DNA of 5,733 bases, taken from NCBI GenBank assembly GCA_012963655.1, contig DTVI01000291.1, positions 1-5,733 of the forward strand, read 5' to 3'. How positions within the stretch are numbered: position 1 is the first letter of the stretch; the number at the start of each line of letters is the position of its first letter. A program made the position numbers and the translations under genes. Source of the stretch: Sulfurimonas sp. (GTDB taxonomy: Bacteria > Campylobacterota > Campylobacteria > Campylobacterales > Sulfurimonadaceae). Below, one piece after another: positions 1 to 5,733 of the stretch. The notes under the pieces are model-generated. The model was not told the DNA's origin. It did no database searches and saw only the letters and a program-made list of their open reading frames with translations.

Positions 1-66
1 GGAGTACCAGCAAAGGTGTTGAAAATGCTCCCCAATCAGGAAGATACATCTATTAAATTCACTTAA
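1..66 (+). CDS. C-terminal end of a hexapeptide-repeat acyltransferase (5' part outside the window)
   Basis: Reading from base 1, the frame is open for 21 codons and stops at TAA 64-66. It begins GVPAKVLKML. A G-[VN]-P-A-K-V segment followed by a short polar tail is how many left-handed beta-helix (LbH, hexapeptide-repeat) sugar acetyl- and acyltransferases end, just after the last helix coil. Those enzymes acetylate or acylate sugars in lipopolysaccharide and capsule pathways, using acetyl-CoA or another acyl donor. The catalytic His and the repeat coils would lie upstream, outside the window. The gene ends 48 bp before the formyltransferase on the same strand, which suggests a shared transcript. 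The family call rests on about ten residues, so substrate and exact subfamily are unknown. Confidence 0.6.
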   Translation, partial: GVPAKVLKMLPNQEDTSIKFT

Positions 67-114
67 AAGACGTTCCGCCAAGACCAGCGTATAGGTATCT
101 TTCCGAAACCCTAA

Positions 115-918
115 ATGAAAATTGTAATCCTGACATACGAAAGCTATCAATCTAATTTAATTATTCAGCAGGTTTTAAATAATTTTCACGATCAGGTGGT
201 TGGAATTATACAGTCTGAGAACATTATTCCGGGGAAAAGCCTGCTTCAAAGCATGCTGTTTATTTTTAAAAAGACCGGATTGATATTTGTTGTCCATAAA
301 GGACTGGAAATAGCCATCAGCCGAATCTTCGGTATAGTGGCCCGCTTGCTTCGTATGCATCTTGCCATACCCTCTCTCCAACAGATGGCGGAATCGCACG
401 GAATACCGTTGACGGGCACCAAAAATGTGAATCAATCCGCCTCTGTAGAAATCATACGTAACTGGAAGCCTGATCTTATCGTGTCGATTCATTTTAATCA
501 GCTGATTAAAAAAAAAGTTATCCATTTAGCACCTACAGGGGTCATTAATATCCACCCGGCCTTGTTGCCTAAAAATAGAGGGACATTCCCTTACTTCTGG
601 TCATTGGTTAACGGAGATACTGAAACGGGCTCCACCGTGCACTGGATTGATTCAAAGTTTGATACCGGCGATATTATTTTGCAGGAGAAAATAAAAATCA
701 GTGAAAGTGATACGGTAACGTCTCTTGCAAATCGATGTGCCAGGCTAGGCGCCGACCTGATGGTTGAAGCCATAACATTGATTCAAACCGGAAATCCACC
801 AAGGATACCACAGGATGATACACAAGCCACCTATTTTTCCTGGCCCACGCCTGAAGCTGCACGCCAATTGAAGCGCCAGAAGAAGTATGGGTCAGTACTG
901 GATTTATGGCGCGTATGA
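115..918 (+). CDS. Sugar-type N-formyltransferase (formyl_transf_N fold, PurN/Fmt/ArnA-like)
   Basis: This 267-residue protein belongs to the N10-formyltetrahydrofolate-dependent formyltransferases. In this locus it probably formylates the amine of a nucleotide-linked amino sugar in the cytoplasm. The catalytic triad of the family is visible: Asn145 and His147 in NIHPALLP, and Asp183 in FDTGDI, with the usual SLVNGD and GSTVHWID blocks between them. HGIPL at 95-99 and KPDLIVSIHF at 118-127 are the beta strands leading into the active site. Residues about 40-85 form an extra hydrophobic/amphipathic stretch (around SMLFIFKKTGLIFVV) not found in PurN. There is no long C-terminal domain like that of Fmt, which argues against methionyl-tRNA formyltransferase. 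No good Shine-Dalgarno sequence precedes ATG 115; this start gives the expected N-terminal strand MKIVILTY. The end overlaps the next gene by 32 nt if that gene starts at 887. Confidence 0.85.
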   Translation: MKIVILTYESYQSNLIIQQVLNNFHDQVVGIIQSENIIPGKSLLQSMLFIFKKTGLIFVVHKGLEIAISRIFGIVARLLRMHLAIPSLQQMAESHGIPLTGTKNVNQSASVEIIRNWKPDLIVSIHFNQLIKKKVIHLAPTGVINIHPALLPKNRGTFPYFWSLVNGDTETGSTVHWIDSKFDTGDIILQEKIKISESDTVTSLANRCARLGADLMVEAITLIQTGNPPRIPQDDTQATYFSWPTPEAARQLKRQKKYGSVLDLWRV

Positions 919-2641
919 CAGCCTCTCAAAACATTATATCGTGAATAATAAAGTCATCAATCGAACCATCATTATCTTTATTCTGGCAATTATTCCTCCT
1001 TCCCTGGGGATGTTTTCATTTTATCGCTATGAAGACTTTTATCATATGGCGTATATGAAAATCCTTCTGCCGGATTTTTCTTGGCAAAGTTTCCAAAATA
1101 TACCTAACCTCAGATTATATGAATATTATCGCCCGGTACTGACCTTCTTTTACTGGCTGGGCTACTTATTGTCCGATAACAATCCGACGATTCTTCATGC
1201 GTTAGCCAGCTTATCTTTCGGGGTGATACCCGTTTTGATATATGTTATCGCCCGTTTCTTTTCCGGTGAACTTTCCGGTGTGCTGGCTGCGGTGATCTTT
1301 GCAACATTCGGCCCTTCCGTCGCCGTATCGTGGTGGACTGGCACCTCTGCGGTCCTCCCCGGATTTATACTCTTCTTAACAGGTATAATTTTCTTTTTGT
1401 ATCTGGAGAGACATGTCAACTTATATACAACAATAGCTCTTTTTCTTTTTGCCAGTTCTTTTTTCAATAAAGAATCATTTATTATCCTATCTCCGATTCT
1501 ATTATTATTCTGTCTCTTCTCTCCGAAATTCCGGACTCGCCATCATTTTATTGTCGCGCTTGGCGTTATCCCAATTGCCTTGGCCAAAGTATATATTTCC
1601 GATGTAATTATGGGGGCTACCGTAAATAGTCATGTCCACTTTAACGTACTTGAATTAGATCCTACCGTTATCTGGACAAACTTATATAGTTATTGGCAAC
1701 TTTTGGTCTATGGTCACAACTACTGGTTTGTGCTGCTGGCTCTTTTGAGCATAAGCCCTAAAATATTCCAGGATGAGCGAAAAACATGGATGTTTATACC
1801 TCTGGTTTGTGCGGTTGTCTTCACGCTTAGAGTGTTACATCAAACCTGGGCTATCGAACTCATTCTAATGGTGTTATCTGTCATTTATTTGTGGTACTGT
1901 ACATTTTACGAAAGAATATGGGCGGCCTGGATTGTTTTAGGGCTTTCCCAGCTTGTTTTTTGGGACATTTCAATTATAGGCGGTATCATGAATCGATTGA
2001 TTATAGAGCCAAGTGTCGGATTTGCTCTTTTTCTCGGCATGGGACTGTCCCGTCAAATTAATTTTATTCGATCTTTGGGATTCTCTCTTAAACAACCTCT
2101 GCAATGGCTGCATGATTCTCGGCACGCTCTGTTGAAATCTGTCACCTGCCTTTCGATTATATCCGGTTGTATAATCGGCATTGGAGAAGAGGTTTTTGTT
2201 TTAGGCGGCAGGCAGTTGCAGAGGGATATGTTTATGTGGTACAACCAGGGGGCGGTACTCGAGGACATTATTGATTATATCGTTGAAGAAGTCCCATCTG
2301 ATGCCACCCTGATTATATCGGAACCGCCTCTTGAAGGTATGCAGGTCACAGATCAGATGGGGGATGCCCTCGTGTTATTCGACCGGCTGGATATTTCTAT
2401 ATCTTATGACGACACAGACAGCCACATGAAGCCACACACATACATACATCCTCACACCCCTTTAAGGCAGGCACTAAAACGAATGACTGAGGGCAAGCCT
2501 GTCTTTCTCGTGTCCAGTCATCCGTATAAACAGAATCTCATTGGAGACCGTCAGATGACTATTCAATGGGTGTACGAATCGAAATACGATGTATTCGACG
2601 GATATATCTACAAACTAAAACCACTTCTCCTAGAGCCGTAA
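887..2641 (+). CDS. Polytopic GT-C-like membrane glycosyltransferase (ArnT/PMT/TMTC-like), intact copy
   Basis: The 584-residue protein has roughly 11-13 hydrophobic segments between residues 26 and 432, then a soluble C-terminal domain of about 140 residues. An acidic pair, Glu49-Asp50 (YRYEDFYHM), lies in the first loop after TM1. It is followed by YYRPVLTFF (80-88), a pattern seen in GT-C enzymes where the acidic residues bind the metal or the polyprenyl-phosphate sugar donor. The expected role is transfer of a lipid-linked sugar on the periplasmic side. Acceptor and sugar are unknown. The start is uncertain: ATG 887 overlaps the formyltransferase by 32 nt and has only a weak purine-rich leader, while GTG 941 would give VNNKVINRT just before TM1 and remove the overlap. 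A His-rich patch (residues 513-523) sits in the C-terminal domain. A diverged, broken homologue lies at 4406-5733 on the opposite strand. The family call is from topology and short motifs only. Confidence 0.72.
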   Translation: MGQYWIYGAYDSLSKHYIVNNKVINRTIIIFILAIIPPSLGMFSFYRYEDFYHMAYMKILLPDFSWQSFQNIPNLRLYEYYRPVLTFFYWLGYLLSDNNPTILHALASLSFGVIPVLIYVIARFFSGELSGVLAAVIFATFGPSVAVSWWTGTSAVLPGFILFLTGIIFFLYLERHVNLYTTIALFLFASSFFNKESFIILSPILLLFCLFSPKFRTRHHFIVALGVIPIALAKVYISDVIMGATVNSHVHFNVLELDPTVIWTNLYSYWQLLVYGHNYWFVLLALLSISPKIFQDERKTWMFIPLVCAVVFTLRVLHQTWAIELILMVLSVIYLWYCTFYERIWAAWIVLGLSQLVFWDISIIGGIMNRLIIEPSVGFALFLGMGLSRQINFIRSLGFSLKQPLQWLHDSRHALLKSVTCLSIISGCIIGIGEEVFVLGGRQLQRDMFMWYNQGAVLEDIIDYIVEEVPSDATLIISEPPLEGMQVTDQMGDALVLFDRLDISISYDDTDSHMKPHTYIHPHTPLRQALKRMTEGKPVFLVSSHPYKQNLIGDRQMTIQWVYESKYDVFDGYIYKLKPLLLEP

Positions 2642-2675
2642 AACCCCTCGCATTATTTTAGCGGTACCTTATTTT
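2636..2675. terminator. Possible weak hairpin terminator between convergent genes
   Basis: CCG-TAAAA at 2636-2643 can pair with TTTTA-G-CGG at 2656-2664, giving eight base pairs with one bulged G (2661) and a 12-nt loop. On the + strand, TTATTTTT (2668-2675) follows a few bases later. The stem is mostly A-T and there is a gap before the T-run, so this would be a poor intrinsic terminator. Its place in the 33-bp gap between two converging genes is the main support. Confidence 0.3.
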
Positions 2676-3910
2676 TATACACTATAGCTATTCAGTGCAT
2701 GGCAAATGCGATCAATATCCTTAGACCCTAAACTCGGGTAACAGGGTATAAATAGCCCATTGTTACATATATTTTTGGCAACTGGTGTTATGCCTTGTGT
2801 AGGATATGCGGAGAGGTTAGAAATCAGTTCAAGGCTGGTAATTGAGGTGTCTATACCATTTTTATTCAGATGCGCCTGTGCTCTATAGGGCTCGTCAAAA
2901 TAAGCCAGTAACCGCCAGTAAATATTACGAGCCCGGTCTGTCCCTTTTGGAAAGTTCGTATTCCCAGCCCGTTGTTTGATTTCTAAAACATTTTTGACAC
3001 GCCTCTTATTTGCCTGATGAACTTCCTTAAGCCACTTTCCTCCCATCTCTGCCTGGAAAGACGAATAGCTCAAAAACCACTCTACAGGGAGAGTTTTTAT
3101 CATTTCTTTGTTTCTCTCCCCAGTATGCTTTAGCATGTTTCCAGGTCTCATCCGCGCCATTATTCTTATAAATGGGAACGTAAAAAGAGAAAATATCAGG
3201 CGGGTCGTAGCCAGATTTCTTATGAGGTCTATGATAATCTTATTTATTAATGACAACCGTTTTGATCTAAAAAGTTCACCTTGAGCGGCTTGCATGTTCT
3301 GTTTGGTCTGGACCTCATCACAGACCAACAATCCTCCACCATACGTGTCGAGCGTTTTTGTAGAAGATGCACTATATATTCCTATATCACCGAATCCACC
3401 CACTTTTTTGTCGTTATACATGCCGTCCAAGCATTGTGAAAAATCTTCCAGCACGTATACATTATGCGCTTTAAAAACACGAACCATCTGCTCGATATCT
3501 GGAACAATGCCGAATAAATAAGTAATCAAAGCTACCTTTGTATTATCCCCAATGGTTTTTCTTAATAGATCGATATCAAAACAAAGTGTTTCAGGGTCCA
3601 GGTCTACAAATACGGGCTTCAGTCCCAAATCAATGACAACATCTAGTATCCCCTTTATTGTAATTGGCGGCATGATGATTTCGCTGCCTTCAGACAGTTT
3701 CAAGGATTTTAGAGAATAATATAGTGCAATACGTGCAGACGGGAACGCGATACAGTGTTTTCTACCCATATAGGTTGCGAATTCATCTTCGAACTGGGCA
3801 ATTTGGGGCGATTTATTCAAATCGAGAAAAAGAGATTTCGCAAGCCGTCTTAAATCTTGAATGACTCGATGGTATATGATCCCTCTGGGAATAGCGTTAG
3901 AAATGAACAT
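2675..3910 (-). CDS. DegT/DnrJ/EryC1/StrS-family PLP-dependent sugar aminotransferase
   Basis: This 411-residue protein is a fold-type I PLP enzyme of the family that puts an amino group on keto-sugar nucleotides in the cytoplasm, usually with glutamate as donor. Visible family blocks are FPSARIALYYSLKSL (56-70, cofactor phosphate region), GSEIIMPPIT (75-84), VFVDLDPET (100-108), LEDFSQ (154-159, with Asp156 and Gln159 at the PLP ring) and SASSTKT (180-186), whose Lys185 is the expected Schiff-base lysine. YGGGLLV follows, where most members have GEGG. SSFQAEMGG (283-291) and KRRVKNV (302-308) match the later conserved helix. Between about 213 and 275 there is a long basic and hydrophobic insertion (FSLFTFPFIRIM), which makes it somewhat longer than typical 370-390-residue members. 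ATG 3910 has no clear ribosome binding site, but it gives the expected N-terminal IPRG segment. The gene may have been the last of a minus-strand operon whose upstream members are now broken. Sugar and position aminated (C3 or C4) cannot be told. Confidence 0.88.
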   Translation of the reverse strand: MFISNAIPRGIIYHRVIQDLRRLAKSLFLDLNKSPQIAQFEDEFATYMGRKHCIAFPSARIALYYSLKSLKLSEGSEIIMPPITIKGILDVVIDLGLKPVFVDLDPETLCFDIDLLRKTIGDNTKVALITYLFGIVPDIEQMVRVFKAHNVYVLEDFSQCLDGMYNDKKVGGFGDIGIYSASSTKTLDTYGGGLLVCDEVQTKQNMQAAQGELFRSKRLSLINKIIIDLIRNLATTRLIFSLFTFPFIRIMARMRPGNMLKHTGERNKEMIKTLPVEWFLSYSSFQAEMGGKWLKEVHQANKRRVKNVLEIKQRAGNTNFPKGTDRARNIYWRLLAYFDEPYRAQAHLNKNGIDTSITSLELISNLSAYPTQGITPVAKNICNNGLFIPCYPSLGSKDIDRICHALNSYSV

Positions 3911-3933
3911 AATTTTTCAGTCTAAGAGTCCTA

Positions 3934-4110
3934 TTATTTGAACTTCAACCGGTAGACATCAGCCAATCCCCAAACTGTCCTCTGGCCGATGATTTCCATT
4001 GAGGTGTAACAATACGTTTTTTTCTTCGGCAGGCTTTAACTTCGTTTCGTCATGAGCATCGCCATGTCCGAGGAGTACTGAACCCACCTTATTAATGAAA
4101 GATTGGCGAC
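3934..4110 (-). pseudogene. Decayed coding remnant, C-terminal end, upstream of the aminotransferase
   Basis: One minus-strand frame reads as plausible protein from 4110 to 4039 (VANLSLIRWVQYSSD...), meets TAA at 4036-4038, continues as SLPKKKTYCYTSMEIIG... and ends ...WGLADVYRLKFK at TAA 3934-3936, 23 bp before the aminotransferase start. The segment MLMTKRS followed by SLP resembles YMLTKRSLP in the broken GT-C paralogue at 4406-5733, and DVYRLK resembles DGYIYKLK at the end of the intact one. It may therefore be the tail of a third, more degraded copy, but the match is short and may be chance. A different frame is open across 3959-4174 (71 codons from a TTG start) without recognisable motifs; it overlaps this reading and I do not call it as a gene. 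No function is claimed for the relic. Confidence 0.35.
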
Positions 4111-4182
4111 TTATGCCGCCAATTGGACTGTAGCCAGTCACATATTTAATCTTTCTGACACCTACTATAGACAATCCTTTTA

Positions 4183-4398
4183 GCGTAATATTAACTGCGT
4201 GGAAGAACGTAAAATCACAGCATTATAAATGCCAGAAGCAATATGATCCCTGACCGTTTGTTTCGGTATCAGCGGGGCTCAAGGCTTGTTATGCGGCAAA
4301 CGATTCGTAATGTTGAACAGGTGGCCATACGGATGATACTCATCCCGATGGCTGTAGGTCTCGTCCGGCAACATCTCGAACGTGGTTAGGCTCAGATC
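4183..4398 (-). pseudogene. Unrecognised decayed coding fragment
   Basis: After a TGA at 4399-4401, a minus-strand frame is open for 39 codons (4398-4282). It has a protein-like composition, for example LPDETYSHRDEYHPYGHLFN. After TGA 4279-4281 the same frame runs another 32 codons, including IPKQTVRDHIASGIYNAVIL, to TAA 4180-4182. There is no start codon in a sensible position, and stops surround it. ATGA at 4406-4409 overlaps the stop of the upstream GT-C copy, as a downstream operon gene would, but that frame closes after five codons. I do not recognise the family. Part of the piece is richer in G+C (33 of 60 bases over 4321-4380) than the neighbouring aminotransferase gene (22 of 60 over 3181-3240), so it may come from a different source. 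The opposite strand is also open for 33 codons (4291-4389), so the coding direction is not certain. Confidence 0.35.
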
Positions 4399-4405
4399 TC
4401 ATTTT

Positions 4406-5733
4406 TCATTCAATTTCTTGTGATTGAATGATATAAAGGTAGGCCTCATAAACGCCATGCGAAATAGTATAGAGCGTGCTTACATTATATTCATCCAAAA
4501 TCAATTCCGGCAGCGAACGTTTTGTGAGCATGTAAAACGATGAAGATCTGTTCAAATGATCTGATATGGCGGACCTTAGTTGGTCATGTTCGATAAACGT
4601 ATGCCGAATATCCGCACGGCCCACGTTAAACAATCCATTGGTGATTTGAGAGTGATGTTCTACTCCCTTTACCAGCGTGTTATCTATCAGTAGTACACCT
4701 TTGTCAGGAACAGCTTTACGTATTGAAGATAGTACATCTCGGATGATATAGCTGGTGTCATAGGTCATACGTATCTCACGTATAAAGGTGTCATAAATAT
4801 AGCCCTGGGAGTGATAGAACGTGCCGATCAGGAAAAGAGATACCATGCTGACTAACATGAATGATTTAATATAGTGGTCCGCTTTTAATACTTTATAACA
4901 AGTTTCTATATAATCCAAATGGCACGACAAGCCATATCCGATGAGCAGGGCGAAGCCTACGGAAGATTCGAGGATAAACCGGTTTAAGAGCCCGCCGATA
5001 ATACGAATATCCTAGAACATGGTTTGGGAAAGCCCCAGAACGATCCAAAAAGTCCAGAGTTTCCCCTGCCAGTTTTCGGTAACGAAGAAACTTAATCCAA
5101 GTACCAGACAGGCCAGAACCAACAAACCTGGGGACCATTTCATTAATGCGGTAATGGCAAAAAATAGAATCGCCAAACCAATGATGTACTGTACATCTAC
5201 AAAACTCTTTTTGAACTTTGTGATCCCATAGGCGAGAGCAAACACCGTGAGATAAGGACTATGGCCGTATAATAATAAACTCCAATAGTCGGACAGGTTT
5301 TGAATAACCATTTCAGCCGGCAGTTCTAAGATATTGAGATGGATGTGTGAATTTATCCCCCGCCCTTTCGTCATTATTTGTTCAGTAATGACACTTATAA
5401 TGCTGATCATTAAAACACTGCATGATAGGAAAAGATGCTATTTCGTTCTAAATTGATCTACGAAGAGATAGAGTAAAAGGGGCAGCGGAGATAAAAAAAC
5501 GTAAGCGTTTTTTGCAAACAGAGCCCAGGTAAAGCAGAACAGGGTTAAAAGGGTTAAAATTTTCGGCGAACGCTGCAAGCATATAAAACCCAGTATCCCC
5601 CATGTAAAAAAGACCATAGCACCGAATACTACACCCATATTACTAATCCACCAGGAAACAACCGCTATAGGTGTGAAGGTGATATATATCAGTGCCGACA
5701 ACCATCCTGCGCGCATCCCATTCGTATACGTAC
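4406..5733 (-). pseudogene. Second GT-C-like membrane glycosyltransferase copy, broken by two in-frame TAG codons; N-terminus beyond the window
   Basis: A single minus-strand frame runs from the window edge to TGA 4406-4408, about 440 codons. It is collinear with residues about 123-584 of the intact protein at 887-2641. Anchors are VVSWW against AVSWW, QFRTK against KFRTR, a 31-residue block at 5261-5353 with 17 identities to residues 247-277 (NSHIHLNILEL against NSHVHFNVLEL), WIVLGLSQ against the identical WIVLGLSQ, and IIGGLLNRFI against IIGGIMNRLI. The frame is interrupted by TAG 5438-5440 (opposite His219) and TAG 5012-5014 (opposite Trp359, so TGG to TAG fits). No frameshift is needed. 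Membrane segments and the soluble C-terminal domain are otherwise kept, which suggests recent inactivation. The catalytic first loop lies outside the window. If ambers were read through, this would be a full-length second transferase, but nothing in the window supports that. Confidence 0.82.

Noticed and set aside
175..525. 116-codon open frame on the minus strand
   Set aside because: It lies wholly inside the formyltransferase on the opposite strand, has no family motifs, and the + frame carries the catalytic Asn, His and Asp.
1195..1467. 90-codon open frame on the minus strand
   Set aside because: It is antisense to conserved transmembrane segments of the GT-C gene. Its Lys/Pro/Thr-rich composition is typical of the reverse of hydrophobic coding DNA.
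3959..4174. 71-codon open frame on the minus strand as a small gene
   Set aside because: It uses a TTG start without a ribosome binding site and has no recognised motif. A different frame over the same DNA gives a more natural end (DVYRLKFK) just before the aminotransferase.
4291..4389. Short plus-strand open frame (33 codons)
   Set aside because: It is too short, has no ribosome binding site or neighbour context, and faces a minus-strand reading that looks equally or more protein-like.
4893..5138. 81-codon open frame on the minus strand
   Set aside because: It overlaps the GT-C pseudogene in another frame. Only the pseudogene frame aligns with the intact paralogue through this stretch.
5019..5231. 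70-codon open frame on the plus strand
   Set aside because: It is antisense to the pseudogene frame that matches the paralogue and has no recognisable motif.
4406..5733. Interpreting the two TAG codons as pyrrolysine or amber recoding
   Set aside because: There is no supporting tRNA or synthetase in the window. One site is opposite Trp in the paralogue, which fits a simple TGG to TAG mutation, and neighbouring decay includes other stop types.
1..5733. CRISPR array, tRNA/rRNA genes, insertion-sequence ends or long direct repeats
   Set aside because: I read both strands for repeated units, cloverleaf-like segments and terminal inverted repeats and saw none that I could support.

Overview
The window looks like part of a bacterial surface-polysaccharide or glycolipid locus, probably from a Gram-negative or environmental bacterium of fairly low to moderate GC content. 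No ribosomal, tRNA or other taxonomic marker is present, so the organism cannot be named. The functional assignment rests on the gene families: the tail of a hexapeptide acyltransferase, a sugar-type formyltransferase, a large GT-C-like membrane glycosyltransferase and a DegT/DnrJ/EryC1/StrS sugar aminotransferase.

Layout. Positions 1-66 hold the last 21 codons of the acyltransferase (+). Positions 115-918 hold the formyltransferase (+). Its end overlaps, or nearly abuts, the membrane protein at 887-2641 (+). These three read as one operon. A 33-bp convergent gap with a weak hairpin separates them from the aminotransferase at 2675-3910 (-). Upstream of the aminotransferase on the minus strand, 3911-4405 has no intact gene but carries decayed coding pieces. 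From 4406 to the window edge (5733, -) lies a second, diverged copy of the membrane protein. It is collinear with the first copy but interrupted by two in-frame TAG codons, so it is best called a pseudogene.

How the genes may work together (inference). An aminotransferase makes an amino sugar, the formyltransferase formylates that amine, the acyltransferase may O- or N-acylate a sugar, and the GT-C protein transfers a polyprenyl-phosphate-linked sugar on the outer face of the inner membrane. The enzyme classes match those of the ArnB/ArnA/ArnT lipid A modification route, although the proteins are not recognisable Arn orthologues. Both cytosolic enzymes carry extra hydrophobic segments, which could hold them near the membrane.

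The most notable points are the pair of diverged GT-C paralogues in opposite orientation (one intact, one with two amber codons), the decayed stretch between the minus-strand genes, and the hydrophobic insertions in the two soluble enzymes.
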